8,398 bases of DNA, taken from NCBI GenBank assembly GCA_003140275.1, contig PLJQ01000112.1:3946-12343 (forward strand). The letters are read 5' to 3'. The notes below the pieces were generated by a model. The model saw only the letters and a program-made list of their open reading frames with translations. It made no database searches and had not been told where the DNA came from. The DNA is from Limisphaerales bacterium (GTDB taxonomy: Bacteria; Verrucomicrobiota; Verrucomicrobiia; Limisphaerales; PALSA-1396). The translations under genes were made by a program, and so were the position numbers. This document shows, one piece after another, positions 1-7,487 of the stretch. The first letter of the stretch is position 1; every line of letters begins with the position of its first letter.

Positions 1-39
1 CGCGATGAACGAGAATCGCTTGCGGTCGGCGGCGACGCA

Positions 40-114
40 GCCGTAGACGTAAGGAGGCGGAAACTTTCGACAATCGCATTCATTTGTCCGCCTCGTTACC
101 CAGGCGGTTACGGC
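40..114. repeat. Imperfect palindromic intergenic repeat (long hairpin)
   Basis: The arms GTAAGGAGGCGGA (49-61) and TCCGCCTCGTTAC (87-99) are reverse complements with one mismatch in 13, separated by a 25-base loop. An outer pair, GCCGTA (40-45) and TACGGC (109-114), extends the stem after a bulge. The structure sits in non-coding DNA and lacks a T-run, so a simple intrinsic terminator is unlikely. I recall similar GCAGCC...CGTAAGGAGGCG palindromes scattered between genes in Verrucomicrobia genomes; that is recollection, not a search result. The pairing is seen directly; the claim that it is dispersed is inference. Confidence 0.55.
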
Positions 115-269
115 TTGGACTCGTTGCTATGCGCGAGAAATGCTTGGCAGCTGAATGGGGGTCAAGTAATTTGGCCCGACCTTCTTTGAACATTAAATAG
201 GGGCGCGGGCGTTGGCGTCCAAACGACAAAATAATAGTTTATTTATCTGCCAGTTCATCACACCCGAAA
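115..269. other. Non-coding leader upstream of the dehydrogenase gene
   Basis: No convincing gene or RNA gene is seen here. The last 50 bases before the ATG at 270 are A/T-rich (ATAATAGTTTATTTATC around 230-247), as expected of a promoter region, but no -35/-10 pair with good match and spacing stands out. There is no Shine-Dalgarno sequence directly before the ATG (the preceding bases are CACACCCGAAA). The stretch GGTCAAGTAATTTGGCCCGACC (near 161-182) has only a 4-bp terminal inversion and is left uninterpreted. Confidence 0.4.
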
Positions 270-2819
270 ATGTTAGCGCGACTTCTGTTCCTCTCGTATT
301 TGATCGCCTCGCTCGCCAGCGCCCAACAGGGCGATAAGCCGGGTGAAGTTCAAAAGCAACCGACCTTTCCCATCCCGCCGTCGCCGGTCTTGACGCCGGA
401 GCAAGCGTTGAAATCCTTCAAACTCGCGCCCGGTTTTAGGATCGAGTTGGTGGCCAGCGAACCGTTGGTGAGCGATCCGGTGGCCATGGCTTTCGATCCC
501 GACGGCCGGATTTGGGTCGTCGAAATGCGCGGCTTCATGCCGAACGTCGATGGCAAGGGTGAGGATGCGCCGGTGGGACGGATCGTTGTTTTGGAAGACA
601 CTGATGGTGATGGTCGGATGGACAAGAGTTCAGTTTTTCTCGATGGCTTGGTTATGCCCCGGGCGATCGCGTTGGTGCGTGACGGTGTTCTGGTGGCCGA
701 GCCGCCGAAACTTTGGTTCTGTCGGGACACGAACGGGGACGGAAAAGCGGATGAAAAAATTGAAGTGGCGGGCGATTACGGCAATCGCACAAGTCCCGAG
801 CACACCGCCAATGGGTTGCTTTGGGCGATGGACAATTGGATTTACAGCGCCAACTTCACCTGGCGTTTTCGCAACGTGGATGGCGAATGGAAGCGCGCGC
901 CGACGGCGTTTCGCGGTCAATGGGGATTGTCGCAGGACGATTTCGGGCGGTTCTTTTTTGATTCCAACGAAGACCAACTCCGATGCGATCTCGTGCCGTC
1001 GGCTTATCTGGTTCGCAATCCAAACTGCCGTACTGCAATCGGTTTGAATCATCGGGTCATGAAGGATCAAGCGGTCTGGCCAATTCGCGTCAATCCTGGT
1101 GTGAATCGCGGTTATCGCCCAGAGCAATTACGGGCCGACGGCACGCTGGCCACGTTTACCGCTGCTTGCGCGCCCCTGATATATCGCGGCGATAATTTCC
1201 CCGCTGAATTTCGCGGCAGCGCCTTTGTTTGTGAACCGGCGGGAAACCTCGTCAAGCGCGACATCCTCACGGAAAAAGATTGTGCCATCACGGGCCGCAG
1301 CGCCTACGAGAAAACGGAATTCCTGGCTTCAAGCGATGAGCGGTTTCGTCCCGTCAATGCCTGCAACGCACCGGATGGCGCGTTGTATCTGGTGGATATG
1401 TATCGCGGCGTGTTGCAGCACCGTATTTTTGTGACCAGCTATTTGCGCAAGCAGATTGAGTCGCGCGGTCTGGAGAAACCGATTGGCCTGGGTCGCATCT
1501 ACCGGGTGGTCCACGAATCGAAGAAGCCCGGCCCGAAACCGCAAATGAGTAAAGCCAGTTCAGTGGATTTGGTGAAATATCTTTCCCATCCCAATGGGTG
1601 GCAGCGGGACACGGCGCAACGTTTGTTGGTGGAACGCGCGAATACGGCTGTGGTGCCGGATCTACAAAGGCTCGCAATGACTGGCAGCGAAACGCTCGCT
1701 CGCTTGCACGCCTTGTGGGTTCTGGATGGGATGGGTGTGCTCGATCTCGCCACGGTGGAATCCGCATTGGCGGATCGGCATCCCAAAGTGAAGGCCGCTG
1801 CCATCCGGCTGCACGAACCGTTTTTCAAAACCGCGGATAAGGACAAAGTGCTGCTGAACTTGTTGAAACTCGTCCACGACGAAAATCCAGATATTCAATT
1901 GCAGCTTGCGTTTACGCTTGGCGAGGCGGCCGAGCCGAAAGCTGACGACGGCATGATCGCAGTTTTACAGCACGCGGCCGGGAACGCTTACGTGCGGGAA
2001 GCAGTTTTGAGCGGTTTGGTCGTTCGCGAACTCGAATTCCTGGAAAAATTGTTGGCAGACAAAAGTTGGAGCACAAACAAACCCGGTCGCGATGAGATGC
2101 TGAAGGGGCTGGCCCAATGCATTTTCACGGGAGGCAAACCCAAGCGGGTTGAACGCTTGTTCGAACTGGCGGCGAACCAATCCGCCGCGACGACGTGGCG
2201 ACGGCTGGCGCTGTTGGACGGCATTTCTGCCACCGCGCCGGTGACGAGCAAAGGCAAACCGCCAATCAAAGCGAAACCAATTCATTTTCCAGGTGAACCG
2301 GCAGCTTGGATCGTGTTGCAAAAGTCGAGTGACAGTGTGGTGCGTGAGCGATTGGAGAAAATCACGGCGTTGATCACCTGGCCCGGTCAGCCGGGCTATG
2401 TGCCGCCGCCGCCGGTTGTGCCGTTGACCGCAGAACAAAGGGAGCGATTTGAACTTGGTAAAACGCTGTATGAGGCCAGTTGCGCCCAGTGTCATCAGCC
2501 ACACGGCTTGGGACAGGAAGGCTTGGCACCACCGTTGGTCGATTCGGAGTGGGCGCTGGGTTCGGACCAGCGTCTGGCACGAATGGTTTTGCACGGCGTG
2601 CGCGGGCCGATCAACGTCAAGGGACGGGTTTATGAACTGGACATGCCCGCGTTGGGAATTTTTGCCGACGACCAGGTCGCTGCCATATTAACCTATATCC
2701 GCCGCGCTTGGGACCATGGCGCAGTTCCGGTTGAACCCGCGACGGTACATAGGGCCCGCACGGAAACCGCTGGCCGCGAAGAAGCATGGAGCGAAACGGA
2801 ATTATTAAAAATTCCTTGA
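270..2819 (+). CDS. PVC-type secreted dehydrogenase-like protein with HEAT repeats and C-terminal cytochrome c domain
   Basis: This 849-residue protein starts with a clear Sec signal peptide (MLARLLFLSYLIASLASA, probable cleavage before QQG), so it should act in the periplasm. Residues ~45-410 resemble the N-terminal 'putative membrane-bound dehydrogenase' domain (TIGR02604 type), a beta-propeller related to PQQ sugar dehydrogenases. It has two calcium-loop-like motifs, DTDGDGRMD (110-118) and DTNGDGKAD (153-161). Residues ~428-600 form helical HEAT-like repeats. The C-terminus is a haem c domain with CAQCH (C738, C741, H742) and a probable axial Met792 in LDMPAL. The likely role is oxidation of a sugar or similar substrate, with electrons leaving through the haem; the substrate is unknown. 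Despite the family name, no membrane anchor is visible apart from the signal peptide. The start is the first in-frame ATG and gives an intact signal peptide. The TPR gene follows with overlap. The family call is firm; the reaction is inference. Confidence 0.9.
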   Translation: MLARLLFLSYLIASLASAQQGDKPGEVQKQPTFPIPPSPVLTPEQALKSFKLAPGFRIELVASEPLVSDPVAMAFDPDGRIWVVEMRGFMPNVDGKGEDAPVGRIVVLEDTDGDGRMDKSSVFLDGLVMPRAIALVRDGVLVAEPPKLWFCRDTNGDGKADEKIEVAGDYGNRTSPEHTANGLLWAMDNWIYSANFTWRFRNVDGEWKRAPTAFRGQWGLSQDDFGRFFFDSNEDQLRCDLVPSAYLVRNPNCRTAIGLNHRVMKDQAVWPIRVNPGVNRGYRPEQLRADGTLATFTAACAPLIYRGDNFPAEFRGSAFVCEPAGNLVKRDILTEKDCAITGRSAYEKTEFLASSDERFRPVNACNAPDGALYLVDMYRGVLQHRIFVTSYLRKQIESRGLEKPIGLGRIYRVVHESKKPGPKPQMSKASSVDLVKYLSHPNGWQRDTAQRLLVERANTAVVPDLQRLAMTGSETLARLHALWVLDGMGVLDLATVESALADRHPKVKAAAIRLHEPFFKTADKDKVLLNLLKLVHDENPDIQLQLAFTLGEAAEPKADDGMIAVLQHAAGNAYVREAVLSGLVVRELEFLEKLLADKSWSTNKPGRDEMLKGLAQCIFTGGKPKRVERLFELAANQSAATTWRRLALLDGISATAPVTSKGKPPIKAKPIHFPGEPAAWIVLQKSSDSVVRERLEKITALITWPGQPGYVPPPPVVPLTAEQRERFELGKTLYEASCAQCHQPHGLGQEGLAPPLVDSEWALGSDQRLARMVLHGVRGPINVKGRVYELDMPALGIFADDQVAAILTYIRRAWDHGAVPVEPATVHRARTETAGREEAWSETELLKIP

Positions 2820-3703
2820 TTGCCATGCCGGCGAATGTTCTCTGGGCGACACAACTCACTACGCTCTGGATCACCATGGGCGTGTTATCCATCAGCCTGC
2901 TTAAAACTCCAGGCGCATTTGCCCATGCGGACCTCCTGGCCTTCATCGACATCGTCAGCAAACAAATCGAAGGCGATCCAAAGAACGCTTCGCTTTACCT
3001 GCGGCGCGGAGAGTTGTATCGCGTCCATACCGACTGGAAGTTGGCGGAGAGCGACTATGACCGCGTGGCTGAGCTTGATCCCAAACTGGACACGGTTGGA
3101 TTTTGCCGTGGCAAATTGTGTTTTGAATCCGGCCAGAACGATCGGGCGAGGACGTTTTTGGACAAGTATCTTGCGGGTCGGCCTGACCACGTTGAGTCGC
3201 TTTTGATCCGTGCCCGGTTGCTAGTGAAGCTCGGCGAGCGCAAGGCCGCCGCCGATGACTTCACGCGGGCCATTGCAAAAGCGCCCGACCCGATGCCGGA
3301 ATATTTTCTCGAACGGGCGCAGGCGCAAGCGGACGACGATGAGGTTGAGGCGGCGCTGCGCGGATTGGACAATGGATTGAAACGGCTCGGCCCGTTGGTG
3401 GGACTGGAGCTTTACGCCATCGAACTTGAGCTGGCGCGCAGAGATTTTGACCATGCCTTGAGCCGGCTCGACGCCATTTCCGCCCGCTCCGTTCGCAAAG
3501 AGAAGTGGCTGACTCGTCGCGGCGAAATCCTCGTGCTGGCCGGGCAACTTGACGAGGCGAAGAAGTCTTTTACCGCCGCGTTGTCCGCTATCGACGCTTT
3601 GCCACCGCGTCTGCGGCAAACCCCGGCGATGCATGAATTGAAGAAACGCGTGAACGCCGTGCTGGCTGCCGGGTCCAACTCGAAAGCTGGTGGTATCAAG
3701 TAG
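2786..3703 (+). CDS. Exported tetratricopeptide-repeat (TPR) protein
   Basis: The protein has 305 residues and consists almost wholly of TPR helix pairs. Recognisable units include ASLYLRRGELYRVHTDWKLA, HVESLLIRARLLVKLGERKA, and KWLTRRGEILVLAGQLDEAK near the C-terminus; roughly five to six repeats span residues ~48-295. The N-terminus has a hydrophobic core (LTTLWITMGVLSISLL) followed by AFAHA and a small-residue cleavage pattern, so export is likely. The longest start (2786) overlaps the dehydrogenase gene by 34 bases and supplies the positive residues R3 and K8 before the core. An in-frame ATG at 2825 would start five bases after the upstream stop but gives an n-region without charge. Neither start has a strong ribosome site. 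The overlap implies co-transcription and probably translational coupling with the dehydrogenase. TPRs mediate protein contacts, so a scaffold or partner role is plausible; no enzymatic domain is seen. Confidence 0.85.
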   Translation: MERNGIIKNSLIAMPANVLWATQLTTLWITMGVLSISLLKTPGAFAHADLLAFIDIVSKQIEGDPKNASLYLRRGELYRVHTDWKLAESDYDRVAELDPKLDTVGFCRGKLCFESGQNDRARTFLDKYLAGRPDHVESLLIRARLLVKLGERKAAADDFTRAIAKAPDPMPEYFLERAQAQADDDEVEAALRGLDNGLKRLGPLVGLELYAIELELARRDFDHALSRLDAISARSVRKEKWLTRRGEILVLAGQLDEAKKSFTAALSAIDALPPRLRQTPAMHELKKRVNAVLAAGSNSKAGGIK

Positions 3704-3818
3704 AAGCGTGAGGAGACGTAGCCGAGGTGAGAATGTGGATTTCAGTTGCTTGCGGCGCTGTCTCAGCAAGAAAGCCGCCGAAGCGCCATACCCCATCGGC
3801 CATCCTCCTTGCCGCGAT
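3704..3818. other. Convergent intergenic spacer with weak hairpin potential
   Basis: This spacer lies between the TPR gene and the 3' end of tgt, so transcripts from both sides should end here. A GC-rich region can fold: GCGGC (3752-3756) pairs with GCCGC (3774-3778), enclosing GCTG-TCT-CAGC (3757-3767); an alternative CTTGC/GCAAG pairing (3749-3753 with 3766-3770) competes. Neither is followed by a T-run on either strand, so an intrinsic terminator is possible but poorly supported. The segment GCGTGAGGAGACGTAGCCGAGG just after the TPR stop resembles repeat-like intergenic sequence, but no second copy is in the window. Confidence 0.3.
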
Positions 3819-4955
3819 TCATCCGGCATTTGCCCGTCCCGCGAGCACCTTGGCGGATGGGACATAATTGGCCACGAATTCCCGGCGAAATTTCGCGAAT
3901 GTGCCCGCCGCCAGATGCGCGCGAATATCGGCCATCAGTTTGAGATACATGTGACTGTTGTGAACACTCAACATGCGCAGGCCAAGGATTTCACCCACGT
4001 TCAAAAGGTGGCGCAAATAAGCGCGGGAAAAATTCCGGCAGGCATAACAATCACAGCCCTCTTCAATCGGCCGCCAGTCCGCCTTGTTGAAGCCAGCTTT
4101 GACGCTGATCGTTCCTTTGGTGGTGAAGGCTGTTCCGTTCCGCGCGATGCGCGTGGGCAGTACGCAATCAAACATGTCCACCCCGCGCGCCACCAGCTCC
4201 ACCATCTGCGCAGGCGTGCCGAGCCCCATGGCATAACGCGGTTGGTCCACGGGCAAAAACAGCTCGGAGCACTCCACGGCTTTCATCATTTCAGCTTCCG
4301 GTTCGCCGACGCTCACCCCACCGATGGCATAGCCGTCAAATTTCAAGGCGACGAGCGCTTTGGCACATTCCTCGCGCAACCCGGCGTTGTTGCCACCCTG
4401 CACGATACCAAACACCGCCTGCCCCGGCGCGCGCGGTTGTTCCCGACATTCCTTCGCCCAGCGAATCGTCCGTTCGACGGCGGCCTTTATTTCGCGCGGC
4501 GGGCAACCGTGTGGGGGGCATTCATCAAACACCATCGCGATGTTGGAACCGAGGATGGTTTGAATTTCCATCGCTTCTTTCGGCCCTAAAAAAAGCGACG
4601 AGCCGTCCAAATGCGAACGAAATTGAACACCGTGGGGTTTAATCTTCCGGATTTTAGCCAGACTGAAAACCTGGAAGCCGCCGCTGTCGGTCAAAATAGG
4701 ATATGGCCAGTTGATGAACCGGTGCAACCCGCCGGCTTCGCGGATGATTTCCATGCCGGGACGGATGTTCAGGTGGTACGTGTTGCCCAAAATGATCTGC
4801 GTTCCCATCTCGCGCAATTCACGAGGGTCAAGCGCCTTGACGCTTCCTTGAGTGCCCACGGACATGAACACCGGCGTATCAATGACGCCATGCGCCGTGG
4901 TCAAACGTCCCAAGCGGGCCTTGGAACTAAAATCGGTACTCAACAAGTCAAACAT
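3819..4955 (-). CDS. tgt: Queuine tRNA-ribosyltransferase (tRNA-guanine transglycosylase)
   Basis: The 378-residue length is normal for bacterial Tgt. The enzyme exchanges guanine-34 in the anticodon of tRNAs with GUN anticodons (Asp, Asn, His, Tyr) for preQ1, a step in queuosine synthesis, in the cytoplasm. The diagnostic parts are all present: LTDSGGFQVFSL with the general acid/base Asp90; VFDECPP with the substrate-contacting Asp144; IVQGG (184-188); MGLGTP (243-248); and FDCVLPTR with the nucleophile Asp263. The zinc site is CDCYAC (C301, C303, C306) plus His332. The ATG at 4955 gives the expected N-terminus; no Shine-Dalgarno sequence precedes it. It runs convergently to the TPR gene and divergently from the sensor kinase. 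The usual neighbours queA and yajC-secDF are absent here. All catalytic residues are intact, so it should be active. Confidence 0.97.
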   Translation of the reverse strand: MFDLLSTDFSSKARLGRLTTAHGVIDTPVFMSVGTQGSVKALDPRELREMGTQIILGNTYHLNIRPGMEIIREAGGLHRFINWPYPILTDSGGFQVFSLAKIRKIKPHGVQFRSHLDGSSLFLGPKEAMEIQTILGSNIAMVFDECPPHGCPPREIKAAVERTIRWAKECREQPRAPGQAVFGIVQGGNNAGLREECAKALVALKFDGYAIGGVSVGEPEAEMMKAVECSELFLPVDQPRYAMGLGTPAQMVELVARGVDMFDCVLPTRIARNGTAFTTKGTISVKAGFNKADWRPIEEGCDCYACRNFSRAYLRHLLNVGEILGLRMLSVHNSHMYLKLMADIRAHLAAGTFAKFRREFVANYVPSAKVLAGRANAG

Positions 4956-5029
4956 CGTGGCGCAGATTGAGCCAGGAACCCGCGTAATTGAACAAGAATT
5001 TTTCCATGACGGTTGCCTTGCCGGCTCGT

Positions 5030-5058
5030 TTCAAGCACACGATCAATTCATGAATAAT
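5030..5058 (+). promoter_or_regulatory. Possible sigma-70-type promoter of the sensor kinase gene
   Basis: In the divergent spacer, TTCAAG (5030-5035) and AATAAT (5053-5058) lie 17 bases apart. The -10 matches TATAAT at five of six positions; the -35 matches TTGACA at only three of six. A start site about seven bases downstream would leave a leader of ~50 bases before the ATG at 5118. The -10 overlaps the 10-base palindrome ATTCATGAAT (5046-5055), which could be a chance occurrence or a small operator. No equally good minus-strand promoter for tgt was found. Confidence 0.25.
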
Positions 5059-5117
5059 TAGATTTCCCTCACGGATTGGATTGGTTATTCTTGCGCATCG
5101 ACAAAAACAAAAGAGCC

Positions 5118-7421
5118 ATGAGCAGATTTTCCAGTCTGCGCGTTCGACTGGTGGGGATTGTCTTTTTTGCCGTTGCCCCGGCGTTGGGGCTGTTGCTGTA
5201 CACCGGCCTTCCGTGGCTGGGATTCCTGATCGGGTTGTTGGCGCTGGCGGCAGCGTGGTTCGGCGGTAACTTATTTGTGCTTCGCCAGGTGACGCTGCTG
5301 TCCGAAACCACGAAACGGCTGGCCCAAGGAGATCTCGCCAGCCGGACTGGCATGTCAAAGGAACCGGGCGAACTTGGTCAACTGGCCCGCAATTTCGATG
5401 CATTGGCCGAGTCGCTTGAAAAGAAGCGTATAGAAAGCGCCCGGGCGGAGGAAAAACTCCTCAATCACGCTCACCAGCAAACGGTCATTGCCGCCTTGGG
5501 TCAATTCGCGCTGGTGACTCCCGACCTCACGCCGTTGCTGGACCAGGCCGTTATTTTTTCCGGACAAATCATCGAAGCCGAATATGGCCTGGCGCTGGAG
5601 CAGCTTCCCGACGGCGACAATCTGAGGTTGCGTTCGGGTATGGGCTGGAAAGATGGCTATGTGGGACAAACGGTGGTGAATGCCAAGCGTGGCGCGCAAG
5701 CCGGCTACGATTTTCTCCGTGGCGAACCGGTGATAATTTCCGATCTGCGCAAGGAAACGCGTTTTCAATGGCCCCTCTTCCTGCACGAACACGGGATCGT
5801 CAGCGGTGTCAGCGTAATTATTCCCGGCTACCAGCGGGCGTTTGGCGTCCTTGGTTTTTACACCAGCCAACCGCGGGCCTTCACCGAAGATGTTGTTCAT
5901 TTTCTGCAAGCGGTCGCCAACGTGCTGGCCGTGGCCGTGGAGCGCAAACGTATGGAGCCGGAAATTCTAAAGCTGGCCGCGTTCGCGCAGTTCAATCCCA
6001 ACCCCGTTCTGGAATTCTCCGCTGACGGCAGCCTTACTTATTTCAATAAAGCTGCGCTGGACATGGCGACCTCGCTTGGCAAAGGCGAATTGCCGGCCAT
6101 CTTGCCGCCGGACGCGGTCAAATCTGTTCAAACTTGTCTCGTCAGCGGGAAGAGTAAATTGCGTTTGGAAACCCAGATCGAGGGGCGGACGCTGTCATGG
6201 TCGTTCTATCCCGTTTTGGCCAGCCAGGTGGTTCATTGTTACGTCGAAGACATCACCGAGCGGCTGAACTTGGAATCGCAACTACGTCACTCGCAGAAGA
6301 TGGAGTCGGTCGGGCAACTGGCGTCGGGCGTGGCGCACGATTTTAACAACATACTGACCGTGATCCAGGGTCACGCGGGATTGCTCGCCGCACGGCCCAA
6401 TCTGCTGCCGGAGATGGCCAAACCGCTACAATCCATTTCCTTCGCCGCGGAACGCGCCGCCAGTCTGACCCGGCAACTGTTGATGTTCAGCCGCAAACAG
6501 GTCGCGCAGCCCAAGAGCATCGACCTGAAAGAAGTGATCGAGAACATGAGCAAGATGCTCAAGCGGCTGTTGGGCGAAACCATCACATTAAAATACAATC
6601 CATCGTCGCGCGTTCCGCTTATTCAAGGCGACGCGGGAATGATGGAACAGGTGCTCATGAATCTGGCCGTCAATGGCCGTGATGCCATGACGAAAGGCGG
6701 CGAAATGACCATCAGCACGTATGCGGTGGAGATTAGTGACGCGTACGTCAAATTGCATTCCGAAGCGCGCACCGGTCTCTTCGTTTGCTTGCGAGTTTCG
6801 GACACGGGTTACGGGATGGACACCACGACCGTGAACCGGATCTTCGAACCGTTTTTCACCACCAAACCGGTTGGCAAAGGAACGGGCCTGGGGCTGGCGA
6901 CGGTGTACGGCATCGTCAAACAACACCAGGGCTGGATCGAAGTCACGAGCCAGGTTGGTCAGGGCAGCACGTTCAACATTTTTATCCCTTCCAGCACCAA
7001 GTCAATCGAAGCGTCTGGCGAAAAACCTTTCACGGGGGCCGTTCGCGGCGGCAACGAAACGGTTTTAGTGGTGGAGGACGAGCCGGTGCTGCGGGAACTG
7101 GCGCATTTGATTTTGCAGGATTGCGGCTACCGAGTTCTGGAAGCGTCTAATGGGGTGGAGGCGTTGTCACTATGGCACGGCCAACGGCAGCCAATTCACC
7201 TTTTGTTTACCGACATGATCATGCCCGAAGGCATCTCGGGCAAGGAATTGGCCGGTCAACTAATGGTCAAACAGCCCAAACTTAAAGTGATTTTCACCAG
7301 CGGCTACAGTTTGGACGAAATCGTTGGCGATGATTTCCGTGCGGACGGCTATAAATTCCTGCAAAAACCTTACAACCATCTCAGCCTCGCCCGCGCCGTG
7401 CGGGAAACGCTGGATGCGTAA
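5118..7421 (+). CDS. Membrane-bound hybrid sensor histidine kinase (HAMP-GAF-PAS-HisKA-HATPase-REC)
   Basis: With the ATG at 5118 the protein has 767 residues; an in-frame TTG at 5076 would add 14 residues that are hydrophilic apart from the very start and look unneeded. Two membrane helices (~10-30 and ~34-54) are joined by only a few residues, so there is almost no periplasmic sensor. Then follow a HAMP linker (~55-104), a GAF domain (~136-276), a PAS-like domain (~284-381), and a HisKA dimerisation helix with the phospho-acceptor His407 in VAHDFNNIL. The ATPase domain shows an N box (N515, N519 in NLAVNGRDAM), a G1 box DTGYGMD (from D562), and FEPFFTTK and GTGLGLA. The C-terminal receiver (~648-764) has the acidic pair in VEDEP, phospho-acceptor Asp699 (FTDMIMP), Thr727 and Lys750. 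The kinase probably passes phosphate His407 to Asp699 and then to an Hpt protein encoded elsewhere. Signal and target genes cannot be inferred; no regulator is adjacent. Confidence 0.92.
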   Translation: MSRFSSLRVRLVGIVFFAVAPALGLLLYTGLPWLGFLIGLLALAAAWFGGNLFVLRQVTLLSETTKRLAQGDLASRTGMSKEPGELGQLARNFDALAESLEKKRIESARAEEKLLNHAHQQTVIAALGQFALVTPDLTPLLDQAVIFSGQIIEAEYGLALEQLPDGDNLRLRSGMGWKDGYVGQTVVNAKRGAQAGYDFLRGEPVIISDLRKETRFQWPLFLHEHGIVSGVSVIIPGYQRAFGVLGFYTSQPRAFTEDVVHFLQAVANVLAVAVERKRMEPEILKLAAFAQFNPNPVLEFSADGSLTYFNKAALDMATSLGKGELPAILPPDAVKSVQTCLVSGKSKLRLETQIEGRTLSWSFYPVLASQVVHCYVEDITERLNLESQLRHSQKMESVGQLASGVAHDFNNILTVIQGHAGLLAARPNLLPEMAKPLQSISFAAERAASLTRQLLMFSRKQVAQPKSIDLKEVIENMSKMLKRLLGETITLKYNPSSRVPLIQGDAGMMEQVLMNLAVNGRDAMTKGGEMTISTYAVEISDAYVKLHSEARTGLFVCLRVSDTGYGMDTTTVNRIFEPFFTTKPVGKGTGLGLATVYGIVKQHQGWIEVTSQVGQGSTFNIFIPSSTKSIEASGEKPFTGAVRGGNETVLVVEDEPVLRELAHLILQDCGYRVLEASNGVEALSLWHGQRQPIHLLFTDMIMPEGISGKELAGQLMVKQPKLKVIFTSGYSLDEIVGDDFRADGYKFLQKPYNHLSLARAVRETLDA

Positions 7422-7487
7422 GCCCCGGAAATCTGTTGAAACAAGTTAATACGTCAGTCTTCCGTGGAGCGAAATCGTCAAAAGCAA

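Noticed and set aside
1..189. Plus-strand open frame from the window edge to a TGA at 187-189 (about 62 codons)
   Set aside because: It has no visible start, runs straight through the hairpin repeat, and its translation resembles no family I know; such frames are commonly created by GC-rich repeats.
1965..2594. 209-codon minus-strand open frame
   Set aside because: It is a shadow of the HEAT and cytochrome c part of the dehydrogenase gene, with no recognisable protein features.
3221..3865. 214-codon minus-strand open frame spanning the TPR gene and the spacer
   Set aside because: It lies antisense to clear TPR repeats and overlaps the end of tgt on the same strand; its composition is not protein-like.
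3690..4589. 299-codon plus-strand open frame
   Set aside because: It is mostly antisense to tgt, whose catalytic and zinc motifs are unmistakable on the other strand. The antisense translation has no recognisable domain.
5046..5055. Ten-base perfect palindrome ATTCATGAAT in the divergent spacer
   Set aside because: It is too short to call an operator on its own, and A/T-rich palindromes of this size occur by chance. It is mentioned only with the possible promoter.
5076..5117. TTG start for the sensor kinase, adding 14 residues
   Set aside because: The ATG at 5118 places a short basic n-region directly before the first membrane helix. The TTG would lie only 18 bases after the possible -10 element.
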